Positions 1-8,869 of a stretch of DNA of 56,909 nucleotides are shown piece by piece. Position 1 is the first letter of the stretch. Each line of letters starts with the position of its first letter. A model generated the notes under the pieces. The model had not been told where the DNA came from. It saw only the letters and a list, made by a program, of their open reading frames with translations, and did not search any database. Origin of the DNA: Thermodesulfovibrionia bacterium (GTDB lineage Bacteria > Nitrospirota > Thermodesulfovibrionia > UBA6902); assembly GCA_947259645.1 (NCBI GenBank), contig CAMYND010000026.1, forward strand, positions 1 through 56,909, given 5' to 3'. Both the position numbers and the translations under genes were made by a program.

Positions 1-82
1 TTGCACCTATTTATAAATGAAATGGATGAATATGAAAATCGTTTATTAACGTTTTAGTGTATTTTTTTAAGTCTAATAAGAC

Positions 83-997
83 CTAGATGTTAAAAAACAG
101 TTTGGTAGGTGAAAATAAAAAATCGAGAGAGTCCGTTAAACGAACTGCATGTGTGTCATTGTTGCGAATAGCTTCAATTATATTATCATGTTTATCACCA
201 TCAAAAGATGTAACCACCGTGCCGAGAATAATGTTAAAATGATCATCACTTGAACCTATTCTGGAAAGCCCTGTTTGAGTAGAGTAATCTTTCTGATAGC
301 CGTGACCTGCGCTCATGTCCTCTATTCCGTCAACAAGACCAACAAGGTGTTCTTTTACAAAAGCAGACGACATACCGAAAGGATAAGAACGTTTTATATC
401 AGGATGGGACACTATCGAGACAGCACCCATTTTTTTGATTAACCCTGCCGTCAATTCCACGGGCATAGAATCGTGATCGAACCTGGAAAAATAATGCTTT
501 ATATCTCTTAACCGATCAGGTCTATAATAATCTTCAGGAAACACAGCAATGAGATGTCCCTCTTTTGTGCTAATTTCAAAAGCAGGATAAACGGCCGGAG
601 GTTTCATCACTCCATGATTCCACCTTTTAAAAATATCCCGCTGTGCTGTGATTGAATCAAGGCAGCTCTGCAACTTGTACTTGCGGGGTGTGAGGTGTTC
701 CGTTATAACCATAAAATCAAGTCCAAGCGAAGCAGAGCGGAGCATAAGGTCCTTTACGGAATACGCCCCGTCGGAATAGCATGAATGGCAGTGAAGCTCT
801 CCAAGCTGCATATTCTGATTATCTTTCTTTATCTCAACTATTCTGTTTCGAATTTCGTCATCCAGATAATTTGTGGAGATTAGTTCAGCGAAAGGCTTTA
901 CCAACTTACTCTTTATCCCATTTGGCAAAATTAGTCCGCCACCCATTACTCCCAATGTACATCCTGTCAGTTTTTTTAAGAAAGATCGTCTATTCAT
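83..997 (-). CDS. TAT-exported PHP-domain metal-dependent phosphoesterase-like protein
   Basis: The 304-residue product begins with a twin-arginine signal (NRRSFLKK at residues 2-9) and a short hydrophobic stretch to about residue 25, so it is probably exported folded. A PHP-type metal-binding start follows at residues 67-78 (GELHCHSCYSDG, with His69 and His71), then ITEH at 98-101, which matches the second PHP motif. Further His/Asp ligands occur downstream (SHPDIKR, SSDDHFN near the C-terminus). PHP domains hydrolyse phosphoester bonds with two or three metals; the substrate cannot be told from sequence. It is a single gene, with no close partner on the same strand. Family confidence is good, function is open. 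Confidence 0.8.
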   Translation of the reverse strand: MNRRSFLKKLTGCTLGVMGGGLILPNGIKSKLVKPFAELISTNYLDDEIRNRIVEIKKDNQNMQLGELHCHSCYSDGAYSVKDLMLRSASLGLDFMVITEHLTPRKYKLQSCLDSITAQRDIFKRWNHGVMKPPAVYPAFEISTKEGHLIAVFPEDYYRPDRLRDIKHYFSRFDHDSMPVELTAGLIKKMGAVSIVSHPDIKRSYPFGMSSAFVKEHLVGLVDGIEDMSAGHGYQKDYSTQTGLSRIGSSDDHFNIILGTVVTSFDGDKHDNIIEAIRNNDTHAVRLTDSLDFLFSPTKLFFNI

Positions 998-1237
998 AAA
1001 GTGATTTTACAGGTAATATGGAGAATGCTGTTTGCAATGGTTATTATTATATCAATTAAGTAGGGCTAAACACAAAGATATCATTTATTTTTCAGTTAGT
1101 AATGTTGCATCAGAGGCAATATTTAAAATAGTTGATAACTGTAAATTATCTTGATATTTTACGTATTCCCTGAAATCTCGAGAGGGGATTAGAGAGAATA
1201 TTCAGGTTGAATGAAAGTCACTGAGTTTAGATAATTA

Positions 1238-1627
1238 TCAATGGAATCCCCGGTAATCAGGACTGAGAAATACAGACTGTTGAATTCGGTCAGGGATAGT
1301 ATTCGTTGTGGGTGAATTTAATGAAAATCCGAGGCATGCTACAAAATCAAGGTACTGTTTTGGCGGATCCAGCAATTCAACTCCCATACCGTAGTAAAAA
1401 CCGTGTTTATCTGCTACCCTGCTGATCTTCACGGGAATATCCAGTGACTCATTTGTGAGCATTAGTTGTACATTGAAGTTTGATTTATAAAAGTAGAGAC
1501 ATGTATCCAATTCAATATACATGCCATTTTCTGACAGGTTGGATATAATGCCGGTGTACATTGTGTCGTCGTAGAAAAATCTTACACGTAATTTCCCATA
1601 AATTCTTTTAGAAGCTCTCCTGTCCAT
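1238..1627 (-). CDS. PilZ-domain cyclic-di-GMP binding protein
   Basis: This 129-residue protein is a single PilZ domain. Both ligand motifs are present: RxxxR at residues 4-8 (RASKR) and NxSxxG further on (NLSENG). These arginines and the Asn/Ser pair bind cyclic-di-GMP in PilZ proteins, so binding competence is likely. No other domain is fused, so it should act as a small adaptor whose partner is unknown. The start is supported by a ggagg-type ribosome site just upstream (tggaggaacaATG on the minus strand). An inverted repeat lies about 30-60 bases further upstream. HD-GYP and GGDEF proteins elsewhere in the window could turn over the ligand. Confidence 0.85.
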   Translation of the reverse strand: MDRRASKRIYGKLRVRFFYDDTMYTGIISNLSENGMYIELDTCLYFYKSNFNVQLMLTNESLDIPVKISRVADKHGFYYGMGVELLDPPKQYLDFVACLGFSLNSPTTNTIPDRIQQSVFLSPDYRGFH

Positions 1628-1653
1628 TGTTCCTCCATATAAAAAAATAGTGC

Positions 1654-1685
1654 CAGGAGTTACTGATACGCATAATCAACTCCTG
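1654..1685. other. Inverted repeat upstream of the PilZ gene
   Basis: Arms CAGGAGTT (1654-1661) and AACTCCTG (1678-1685) are perfectly complementary around a 16-base centre that is itself partly palindromic. The element sits about 27 bases upstream of the PilZ start codon, where an operator or a 5' leader hairpin would act. No U-run follows, so it is not a terminator. The role is unknown. Confidence 0.4.
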
Positions 1686-2089
1686 AATATTTATAAAAAA
1701 ATGAGGCAGTATCCATTGCGTGCCAATTCCCTGGTAAGCAGGCACACTGCCCGTGTAACAATCAGTCTCGGTGGGATAATGAATAGCAACTAGAATGCCA
1801 ATAGAAAGAAGATTTAATAACTATTTGAAATCATATTGTTTTTGATAATGAGAGATTTATCAGCGCCTAATGCAAGTTGCTATACTGCATGCTTTTTCAT
1901 ACTTTTCTCATGGAAATGCTTCATATGCAGTGCAGATAGGGCCTTCATTCCGTAAAATCAAAATGTTAGCAGATTTTCAACTGTATGATTTTTCCACTCA
2001 ACGATACCCTGAATGCAGGACGTTTTGTTTCTGATTATCCGCGACAGGATCCACTACTGACTACAGCGGGATGATCAGAATATCTCAAA
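1686..2089. other. Intergenic stretch with no gene recognised
   Basis: The roughly 460-base gap between the PilZ gene and the lipoprotein gene contains many stops in all frames. I see no tRNA, no riboswitch core and no convincing small reading frame. Apart from the inverted repeat next to the PilZ gene, nothing stands out. Confidence 0.5.
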
Positions 2090-2749
2090 TCAGCGGAATT
2101 TAACCGTTAATTGGGGTGCTGTAACTGCTATGTTTGGCCTGTCTTCAATACCAATAAATCCGGCAGGTGCAGCGAAATCGATCAGCAACCGTACCTGAAA
2201 ATCGGGTAACCCGCGCTGCTGCGCTTCCCTCATAAGAGGGGTGACATCGATGACAACTAAATGCCCCTGGTCAGAGGCAAAGAAATCAAATAGTAGTGAT
2301 GCATCGGAGCCATCCGGAAATCGTAATGGCGAAGAGCTAAAATCCGCAGGAGACAAACCATTTACAGGAAAAGTGACAAGATCCAGCAACGTGGGAATCG
2401 TCCCGGCGAAGCTCACCTCATCCACGAAAATCTCTATGACCGCTGAAACGATCTTGGCATTTACCGGGACCACATCTTCGTTTGTTGATCCGTCAAGGGG
2501 AAAGTCCAGAAAAGCACGGAATTCCGGTAGCTGTATGTCATCCTCATCAATCCCAAAGAAAAGGGTATTCGGGCTGTTCGTGATGGCGTAGGTATTCAGG
2601 GCTGGGTCAAAGGCAATATCCCCATCAGCCGCCTGGTCGCTGAGAATCTGGGCGACAAAAATGTCCTGGGAGCTTACAGAACTCCCGCATCCCGCAAAAG
2701 AAAGCGCAAGGATCGCAGTAATTCCAAGGTAACATAGTCTTTTTTTCAT
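2090..2749 (-). CDS. Putative lipoprotein, unknown function
   Basis: The 219-residue product starts with a lipoprotein signal peptide: MKKR, a hydrophobic core, then the lipobox LSFAGC with the lipidated Cys at about residue 21. The mature part is acidic, mostly beta-like and rich in Asp/Pro, with no motif I recognise. It contains stretches such as ATNSPNTLFFG-like and PVNAKIVSAVIEIFVDEV, which could be part of a beta-sandwich carbohydrate-binding-like or DNRLRE-like fold, but this is a guess. A good ribosome site (gggaggagctt) precedes the ATG. It should be anchored in the cell envelope. It stands alone. Confidence 0.6.
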   Translation of the reverse strand: MKKRLCYLGITAILALSFAGCGSSVSSQDIFVAQILSDQAADGDIAFDPALNTYAITNSPNTLFFGIDEDDIQLPEFRAFLDFPLDGSTNEDVVPVNAKIVSAVIEIFVDEVSFAGTIPTLLDLVTFPVNGLSPADFSSSPLRFPDGSDASLLFDFFASDQGHLVVIDVTPLMREAQQRGLPDFQVRLLIDFAAPAGFIGIEDRPNIAVTAPQLTVKFR

Positions 2750-2880
2750 AAGCTCCTCCCTGTTTTTTTATTCATCTCATTTAAATTTCTGTCCTGCTTT
2801 GTGCTTCTTGTACAATCATAAACTCATACGAAACTCTCAATTGATTAAAATACAATTTTACTATCAAGAAAGAGCGTCTG

Positions 2881-3714
2881 TTATCCTTTTCCAGGCGATT
2901 TCAGCCGGTATGTGTATTCAGCCATAACCCATCCAAATTCACCATTTGGGAGTTCCACATATAACCATTCATTTGACCTGCCATGAATCTCCAGGATATA
3001 ACCACTATGGACCTGATAGATGAGCGGATAACTCATGTCCGGACCTGACCGGACGTTTAATATGGATGCCGTAACAGATACCTGACCGCTTACAACCGTA
3101 GCCGGCTGAACCAGAACAGGGACATTTTCCTCCACAATTACTTCAGCAGGGGGCTCAACAACGACATACCCGGAGGGCGCCCTCCGGTAAAAAGCACCGC
3201 CGTAGCTATAAAACCATGCGCCACTGACCCAAACTCTTCTGTAACCAACGGGGAGGCTGACCACGACAGAACCTAAGGGGGCCCTTACCACAATGAAACC
3301 GGATGGACCTGATGAGTAGAATATACCGCGATTATAATAGTATGGTTTTTTTCTGTGCCAGACCCGCGTGTATCCCCTGGGAAGCTTCCGAACAACATGC
3401 CCGTGACGGGTAACACGGGGAGACATGATGCGTCTTTTCTCTCTGTGACGGATGACACGATCAGTCTTGCCACCCCTTCTGCCCTGCTGTCTGTTGACGC
3501 GGGGAGAATTACCATCCCTTCTGCCCTGCTGTCTGCTGACACGGGGGGAATCACCACCTATTCTGCCCTGCTGTCTACTGACACGCGGAGAATCACCACC
3601 TCTTCTGTCTCTCTGGGCAAATGAATAATCTGCCACGAGAAGAAATGTCATTGCAAGCACACCGAGAAACGCAGGTATTAGTAAAAGACGCGGCCTGTTA
3701 ATCTGTATAGCCAT
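2881..3714 (-). CDS. Exported Arg-rich repeat protein with C-terminal SH3b domain (DUF6515-like)
   Basis: The 277-residue product has a signal peptide to about residue 34 (cleavage after YSFA). Next comes a strongly basic region of 14-residue repeats built on GGDSPRVSRQQGR (three clear copies plus degenerate ones). Two related Tyr/Pro-rich segments follow (LPRGYTRVW and LPVGYRRVW), as in DUF6515-type proteins. A bacterial SH3 domain occupies about residues 208-272 (NVRSGPDMSYPLIYQV ... FGWVMAEY). SH3b domains bind peptidoglycan or other envelope ligands, so an envelope structural role is likely. The protein-level repeat comes from a 42-base DNA tandem repeat. A ribosome site (aaaaggaggaaat) precedes the start. 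Confidence 0.65.
   Translation of the reverse strand: MAIQINRPRLLLIPAFLGVLAMTFLLVADYSFAQRDRRGGDSPRVSRQQGRIGGDSPRVSRQQGRRDGNSPRVNRQQGRRGGKTDRVIRHREKRRIMSPRVTRHGHVVRKLPRGYTRVWHRKKPYYYNRGIFYSSGPSGFIVVRAPLGSVVVSLPVGYRRVWVSGAWFYSYGGAFYRRAPSGYVVVEPPAEVIVEENVPVLVQPATVVSGQVSVTASILNVRSGPDMSYPLIYQVHSGYILEIHGRSNEWLYVELPNGEFGWVMAEYTYRLKSPGKG
3477..3604. repeat. 42-bp tandem repeat inside the SH3b protein gene
   Basis: The word ttctgccctgctgtct recurs at 3477, 3519 and 3561, exactly 42 bases apart, with a degenerate fourth unit from about 3603. The period is a multiple of three, so copy changes keep the frame and alter the length of the Arg-rich region of the protein. Confidence 0.85.
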
Positions 3715-3904
3715 TATATTTCCTCCTTTTAATAAAGTATATCACTATATAAAATGGCCTGATTAATATTAAATGAATAATTTTCAATTCCACTTTTTCA
3801 TTAAGTTAGCCTAAATATGTGATGAAAAGATGAAGATAAAGATATCAGAAAATACTTGCCGCAAAGGGGAGCTTTCCACCTGGAAGGCACTCCATGCATC
3901 GGAG

Positions 3905-4567
3905 TTAAGCAGGAATAATGCAATCCGGTGAGTTATGTGACGGTGAATTGACAAGAGTTGACACAGGAAGAAACTCCATTTTATCCGGAGCATAAGGTCT
4001 GAGTACAGATGTTAGCCTGTCCCTGTCCTTATTATCCCGGTCTAACCAGAGATCCTGATCATCCTTTGACAGTATGACCGGCATGCGGTTGTGGACTTTT
4101 TTCAGCAGGCTGTTGGCATCAGTTGTTACTATGGTGCATGTACTGAGTTGTTTTCCTTCCGGATCAGTCCAGACACTGAGAAGACCTGCAAATCCAAGGA
4201 TCTCCTTTGACTTCAGATGAATGAAGAAAGGGGTTTTCCCCTTTCCCTCTTTTTTCCATTCATAAAACCCGTTTGCAGGGATGAGAATCCGGCTTGAGAA
4301 AAAAGCGCGTTTAAAGCTGGGTTTTTCAGCCACGGTTTCAGCCCGTGCATTGATCATCTTCTGACCGATCTTCGGGTCTTTTGACCAGAAAGGGATAAAG
4401 CCCCATTTACAAAGCTCCAGGCGTTTTTTCCCGTCATTGATAACAACCGGTATGGTCTGACCGGGAGAAACATTGTAGTTTGGATTGAGGTCAAAGGATG
4501 GTTCATCAACGCTGAACTCATCAATGAGCTCACTTATAGGACTGTATCTTACAAAACGACCGCACAT
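3905..4567 (-). CDS. yedK: SRAP-family abasic-site processing protein (YedK/HMCES)
   Basis: This 220-residue protein starts MCGR, which after Met removal exposes the catalytic Cys2 that crosslinks to abasic sites in single-stranded DNA. The other family catalytic residues align: Asn73 (MINARAE), Glu103 (GFYEW) and His159 (HNRMP). Length matches E. coli YedK (about 222). Role by family: it forms a thiazolidine link to abasic sites and so shields them from strand breakage. It lies just downstream, on the same strand, of a 54-residue HicB-like gene and a DUF456 gene, with short gaps consistent with one transcript. Confidence 0.92.
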   Translation of the reverse strand: MCGRFVRYSPISELIDEFSVDEPSFDLNPNYNVSPGQTIPVVINDGKKRLELCKWGFIPFWSKDPKIGQKMINARAETVAEKPSFKRAFFSSRILIPANGFYEWKKEGKGKTPFFIHLKSKEILGFAGLLSVWTDPEGKQLSTCTIVTTDANSLLKKVHNRMPVILSKDDQDLWLDRDNKDRDRLTSVLRPYAPDKMEFLPVSTLVNSPSHNSPDCIIPA

Positions 4568-4602
4568 AAATCAGTTACTCTTGCAGTTAAGATGTTATAG
4601 AA

Positions 4603-4767
4603 TCATTTGTCTTTACACTCGCCGCAGGGGAAATACATCCGTACTGCTGCTATCATTTTATCCAGTGCTTCTTTCTGGGTTTTCCCTTTTGCGATAAAGC
4701 CCGGTAACTTATCATTGGTAACTATCCAGATGCCGCTTTCGTCCTGGGATATAGTGAATTCTTTCAT
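4603..4767 (-). CDS. Small HicB-like protein (54 residues)
   Basis: A short frame encodes a 54-residue protein beginning MKEFTISQDESGIWIV and ending YFPCGECKDK. The pattern (sheet, DESGIW, LPGF, then an amphipathic helix with EALDKM) resembles the partial RNase-H fold of HicB antitoxins and HicB-like proteins. A ribosome site (gaggtaggtatgtt) precedes the ATG. No HicA-type toxin is adjacent, so a toxin-antitoxin role is not supported. The C-terminal CGEC could bind a metal. It sits between the DUF456 and SRAP genes on the same strand. Confidence 0.6.
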   Translation of the reverse strand: MKEFTISQDESGIWIVTNDKLPGFIAKGKTQKEALDKMIAAVRMYFPCGECKDK

Positions 4768-4824
4768 AACATACCTACCTCGAATATTTGGTTTTCACAA
4801 GTATAGCAAATAGAGGTGATATCG

Positions 4825-5310
4825 TTAAAGCAGCGTGGTTATAAAATAGAATGCCATTGAGATGCATAAAATAAATTTGATTGATGCTCCGGCCAGGAAA
4901 CCAAGAAATGATCCTATTGCAGACTTGAATGCCTGTTTCGTTGTCTTGCCGCTTATCATCTCACCGGAAAATGCCCCTATCATGGGGCCGATAATGATCC
5001 CGATCGGAAAGAAGAATATCAGACCCAGAACCATTCCGGCAGTACTACCCCGAACACCGTATTTTGAACCTTCCAGTCTTTTTGTCCCGTAGATCGGTAT
5101 CAGATAGTCCAGAATTAATACGAGAATGGTCAAGAGAGCGTAGGTGACCAGAAATGTCGTTGAGAAGGGATTTTTTGAACTAAACTGCAGAAGGAGCAGG
5201 CCTCCATAGCTGAGAGGAGGCCCTGGAATGACAGGCAAGAGGCTTCCCACAACTCCGGCGACAATGAGTATGGCCCCAAATGATATAAGTGCGTAATCCA
5301 GGACGATCAT
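4825..5310 (-). CDS. DUF456 family membrane protein
   Basis: The 161-residue product is very hydrophobic with about four membrane segments and Gly/Pro-rich turns (GVVGSLLPVIPGPPLSYGG near the N-terminus, GMVLGLIFFFPIGIIIGPMIGAFSGE in the middle). These are the recurring features of DUF456 proteins, which have a glycine-zipper-like core and no established function. It starts seven bases from the divergent pseudouridine synthase frame, so the two genes share a promoter region. It probably leads the transcript that includes the HicB-like and SRAP genes. Confidence 0.8.
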   Translation of the reverse strand: MIVLDYALISFGAILIVAGVVGSLLPVIPGPPLSYGGLLLLQFSSKNPFSTTFLVTYALLTILVLILDYLIPIYGTKRLEGSKYGVRGSTAGMVLGLIFFFPIGIIIGPMIGAFSGEMISGKTTKQAFKSAIGSFLGFLAGASIKFILCISMAFYFITTLL

Positions 5311-5367
5311 CTCTTAGTGTACAATGGAATGAACGAATTGCCAAGATGGTGTACAATGGACACTCAT

Positions 5368-6078
5368 ATGTTTAGTCTTGTTAAAAAACATGATGATTTT
5401 CTCATCATAAATAAATTCGCGGGAGTCAGTTTCCATAAGCAGGAAAAGCAGCAGGGGCTGCCGGAAATTGTCCGCTCAGTACTGGGGATTAAAGAGCTGT
5501 TCACTGTTCATCGTCTTGATACAATGACATCAGGCCTGCTGCTTTTTGCCAGAAACCGGGGTGCGGCGAAAAAGTTCTCGTATTTATTCCGGAAAAGCAT
5601 GATCGAAAAATACTATCTGGCCATATCTGACCGGCGGCCAAAGAAAAAGCAGGGTCTTGTAACAGGGGACATGGTGAAAGCCCGGAGGGGAGGGTGGAAG
5701 CTTACCCGGACTGCGCAGAACCCTGCCATAACCCAGTTTATCAGCTACCCCCTTGGAGATGGCCTTCGTCTGTTTGTCCTGAAACCCCGCACCGGAAAGA
5801 CCCACCAGATACGCGTGGCACTAAAAAGTATCGGTGCTCCTGTTTTGGGAGACCCTCTTTATTATGGTAAGAGCAGCAGGAGCAGTGATATTGATCGCGG
5901 GTATCTTCATTCCTATGGGATGAGATTTACCCATCGGGGAGAGACGCATCAGGTTATCCTCAAGCCTGACACCGGGAAACTTTTCACTGACAGGGCTGTT
6001 GCAGCTCTTCTGAATAGATCTGAAAACCCGTGGGAATTAAATTGGCCTGTGATAAAAAATACAAAACTCCACATATAG
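5368..6078 (+). CDS. RluA-family RNA pseudouridine synthase
   Basis: From the preferred ATG the product is 236 residues. The catalytic motif HRLDTMTSGLLLFAR is present, with the nucleophilic Asp at about residue 51, followed by the C-terminal motif (KPRTGKTHQIRVALKSIGAPVLGDPLYYG). No S4 domain precedes it, which fits the short Rlu subgroup (TIGR01621-like) rather than RluC/RluD. The frame is open back to a GTG at 5317, with ATGs at 5329 and 5356. I chose 5368 because family members begin close to the FSLVKKHDDFLIINK segment; the site signal is weak for all. A 12-base word (gtgtacaatgga) occurs twice in this start region. It modifies uridine in an RNA that cannot be named from sequence. Confidence 0.82.
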   Translation: MFSLVKKHDDFLIINKFAGVSFHKQEKQQGLPEIVRSVLGIKELFTVHRLDTMTSGLLLFARNRGAAKKFSYLFRKSMIEKYYLAISDRRPKKKQGLVTGDMVKARRGGWKLTRTAQNPAITQFISYPLGDGLRLFVLKPRTGKTHQIRVALKSIGAPVLGDPLYYGKSSRSSDIDRGYLHSYGMRFTHRGETHQVILKPDTGKLFTDRAVAALLNRSENPWELNWPVIKNTKLHI

Positions 6079-6191
6079 TCATTTTTACCTTTCTGAACAT
6101 GTATTCTGCTGCTCTACTGTAAACATAGGTATGAAATTGTTAATATATAACCCTGTTACATTTAACCATAGTGAGGAGAACCCCGAACATT

Positions 6192-7226
6192 ATGAAAGAA
6201 CTTCATTTTACCCGGACCAACGGCGCTATTGATGAAACTATTGATGACTTAATCGAATCTGTTGGTGATGTCGGCCACCCGGAACTCGTACGCGAAATGA
6301 TCCTTGCCGCAATTAAAGCCGGCCAGGAAAAGAATAGCAAAGCCCATATGAAACTGATGAATACAACAATGAAGGAAATACGCTTTACCGGCAAGATGTT
6401 TGGGCCGTACAGTCATGTGCGCAAGGTAACGGTGTTTGGTTCGGCCAGAACCCGGCCTGATGAGCATATTTACAAACTGGCACAGGATTTTGGAAGGACT
6501 CTTGCTGATTCAGGCTATATGGTCATTACCGGCGGGGGCGGCGGTATCATGCAGGCGGCAAATGAAGGGGCAGGGTCTGAGGCTTCCTTTGGCGCGAATA
6601 TTCAGCTGCCCTTTGAGCAGAAACCTAATCCTGTTCTCATCGGGAACCCGAGGCTGATCACATACAAATACTTTTTTAACCGAAAGGTAGCATTTCTGAA
6701 AGAGACCGATGCCATCGCGCTCTTCCCCGGGGGCTTTGGAACTCTTGATGAAGCAATGGAGACACTCACACTCCTCCAGACCGGTAAGCAGACCCCGTTG
6801 CCTCTTGTTTTAATTGATGAACCGGGGGGAACATACTGGACACGCTGGTTCCGCTTCATGAGAGACGAACTGCTTTCAGAAAATTATATCAGCGAAGGTG
6901 ACTTCGAACTTTTCGAGAGAGTTGACTCGATTGATGCAGCTGTCAGCATAATCAGGAAATTCTACAGCTGCTACCATAGCATGAGATATGTGGGTAACAA
7001 ACTGGTAATACGTTTACTAACGGCAAAGGAGCCGTCAGCGCTTGAGATGCTTAATGATCAATTTTCCGATATCCTTGTTGATGGCGGTAAAATTTACATG
7101 GCCGAGGTCTTCTCTGAAGAAGATGATGAGCCGGAATTTAATCACCTGCCCAGGCTGGTTGTGGACTTCAATATGCTCGATTTCGGACGGCTGAAAACGC
7201 TTATTGAAGAGATCAACAAATCCTGA
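6192..7226 (+). CDS. LOG-family (TIGR00730-like) Rossmann nucleotide-binding protein, extended form
   Basis: The 344-residue protein carries the LOG/lysine-decarboxylase-like core: GSARTRPDE, TGGGGGIMQAANEGA (about 113-127) and PGGFGTLDE (179-187), the motif that binds nucleotide phosphate and holds catalytic Arg/Glu residues. LOG proteins and PpnN cleave nucleoside 5'-monophosphates to base and ribose 5-phosphate. This one is much longer than the ~190-residue LOG proteins, with an N-terminal helical part of about 75 residues and a C-terminal extension of about 100, closer in plan to PpnN. The GTG at 6171 is part of the ribosome site (gtgaggag), so the ATG at 6192 is preferred. Confidence 0.85.
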   Translation: MKELHFTRTNGAIDETIDDLIESVGDVGHPELVREMILAAIKAGQEKNSKAHMKLMNTTMKEIRFTGKMFGPYSHVRKVTVFGSARTRPDEHIYKLAQDFGRTLADSGYMVITGGGGGIMQAANEGAGSEASFGANIQLPFEQKPNPVLIGNPRLITYKYFFNRKVAFLKETDAIALFPGGFGTLDEAMETLTLLQTGKQTPLPLVLIDEPGGTYWTRWFRFMRDELLSENYISEGDFELFERVDSIDAAVSIIRKFYSCYHSMRYVGNKLVIRLLTAKEPSALEMLNDQFSDILVDGGKIYMAEVFSEEDDEPEFNHLPRLVVDFNMLDFGRLKTLIEEINKS

Positions 7227-7263
7227 AAATCATTTGAATTTTAGCAGGGTCAAACCAAGGGGA

Positions 7264-8763
7264 TCAGTCTCTGCCGTAGAGACGAGTAAGTTTTGCGAGC
7301 TTTTTCGCTAAGTCTGACGAGAGTTGATCCGGACTGACCCTCCACTCCCAGTTTCCTTCCGGTCCCGCAGGGAGGTTCATCCGGTCCTTCTCGTCAAGGC
7401 CGAGAATGTCCTGCATCATGATAACTGACATATTTGCCACAGACATCATGACAAGTCTTATGAGGTCCCAGTGAATAGTATTTTCATTGACTTCCCTGCC
7501 GATGTACCCGGATATCCTGTCTTTATCATCAGCAGATAATTCTTTTTTGAACCACCCCTTAATCGTGTTGTTGTCGTGTGTACCGGGATACGCAACACAG
7601 TTAGTCCTGTGGTTATGGGGTGCATATGGATTTTCAGGGAGGTCTTTACCAAAGGCAAAAAGAAGGACCTTCATTCCGGGAAAACCGAACTTTTCCATAA
7701 CTTCTCTCACATCAGGAGTTATGATGCCCAGATCTTCAGCAATGATCGAAATGTCAGGAAAGCGGCTCAGCACAGCGTTAAAGAAATCCTCTGCCGGCGC
7801 GTCAGTCCATTTTCCATTGATCGCGGTTTTTTCGCTGGAATGAACGCTCCAGTAGCCCACAAAACCCCTGAAGTGGTCGATTCTGAAGAGATGAAACAGC
7901 TTCAGGTTGTGCTCTATCCTCCTGAGCCACCATGAATAATCTTTTTCTTTAATAACATCCCAGTGATAAACAGGATGTCCCCAGAGTTGTCCTGTTGAAC
8001 TAAAATAATCAGGGGGGACACCAGCAACAAAAAGAGGTTTTTTCTTTTCATCCAGACTGAATATTTCAGGGTTTGCCCAGACATCGGCACTGTCATAATT
8101 CACATAAATCGGGATATCCCCGAAGATCTTTATATTCTTGCTGTCACAATAGTTCTTCAGCGAAAGCCACTGGCTGAAAAAAATGAATTGAAGAAATTTT
8201 TCTTTCAGGATAGTGTCGCTCAGAAGCCCGGAATACTCAACAAGGGCACCGTGCTTTCTGTCTCGCAATTCCGCAGGCCACTCGCCCCAGGAAAGGCCAT
8301 TGAGGTGATCTTTGAGAGACATAAAAAGACTGTAATCATCAAGCCACCCTGAATTCTCAGAGCAAAACTTCTGAAATTCATGATGGGTAGCTAATGATAC
8401 GCTGTTTTTTTCAAAGGCCAGGCTGAACAGGGTTTTTTTGAAAAGCATTACTTCAGAATACGCAACGTTACTGTCGGAAAAGTCCGGCAAATCCTTAATA
8501 TCCCCCTCAGAGAGATAGCCGTGTTTAACCATCTGGTCGGGACTTATCAGAAGGGGATTTCCGGCAAAAGCTGAGAAACTGCTGTATGGAGAGTTGCCAT
8601 ATTTCGAACAGGTGATATTAAGTGGGAGAATCTGCCAGTATTTCTGCCTGGATTCGGAAAGAAAGTCAGCGAAATTGTACGCACCAGTTCCCATGTCTCC
8701 AATGCCATAGGGAGAAGGCAGGGATGTTATATGGAGAAGTATGCCGCAGCCCCGCTCTTTCAC
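7264..8763 (-). CDS. malQ: 4-alpha-glucanotransferase (GH77 amylomaltase)
   Basis: The 499-residue protein is full length for bacterial MalQ. The catalytic residues are visible: nucleophile Asp296 in FRIDHFRGF, acid/base Glu343 in IIAEDLG and transition-state Asp397 in GTHDNNT; the N-terminal LPSPYGIGDMG is also typical. It transfers alpha-1,4-glucan segments between chains in the cytoplasm, recycling short maltodextrins. The start is GTG with an excellent ribosome site (aggagg, 7-base spacer). It follows the DUF3536 gene on the same strand after 106 bases and is probably co-transcribed with it, marking the edge of the glucan region. Confidence 0.96.
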   Translation of the reverse strand: MKERGCGILLHITSLPSPYGIGDMGTGAYNFADFLSESRQKYWQILPLNITCSKYGNSPYSSFSAFAGNPLLISPDQMVKHGYLSEGDIKDLPDFSDSNVAYSEVMLFKKTLFSLAFEKNSVSLATHHEFQKFCSENSGWLDDYSLFMSLKDHLNGLSWGEWPAELRDRKHGALVEYSGLLSDTILKEKFLQFIFFSQWLSLKNYCDSKNIKIFGDIPIYVNYDSADVWANPEIFSLDEKKKPLFVAGVPPDYFSSTGQLWGHPVYHWDVIKEKDYSWWLRRIEHNLKLFHLFRIDHFRGFVGYWSVHSSEKTAINGKWTDAPAEDFFNAVLSRFPDISIIAEDLGIITPDVREVMEKFGFPGMKVLLFAFGKDLPENPYAPHNHRTNCVAYPGTHDNNTIKGWFKKELSADDKDRISGYIGREVNENTIHWDLIRLVMMSVANMSVIMMQDILGLDEKDRMNLPAGPEGNWEWRVSPDQLSSDLAKKLAKLTRLYGRD

Positions 8764-8869
8764 CGATGCTCCTCCTGGTTTTTACTATGAATAGAACCTT
8801 CCCGACTGGTAAAGGCCGTGTTTGCTGAATTACACATGATTATTATTGAGTTGCTATCTTCTTTTTGGG

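Noticed and set aside
1700-1800. Cyclic-di-GMP (GEMM) riboswitch upstream of the PilZ gene
   Set aside because: The conserved core sequence and helices are not present on either strand.
3477-3604. CRISPR-like regular repeats
   Set aside because: The 42-bp units are contiguous with no spacers and lie inside a coding region with a protein-level repeat.
3838-3904. Possible small structured RNA (ggggagctttccacctggaagg)
   Set aside because: Only short, inconsistent pairings; no match to a 5S, 6S or tRNA core.
4603-4767. HicAB toxin-antitoxin system
   Set aside because: Only a HicB-like protein is found; no double-stranded-RNA-binding HicA-type frame is adjacent.
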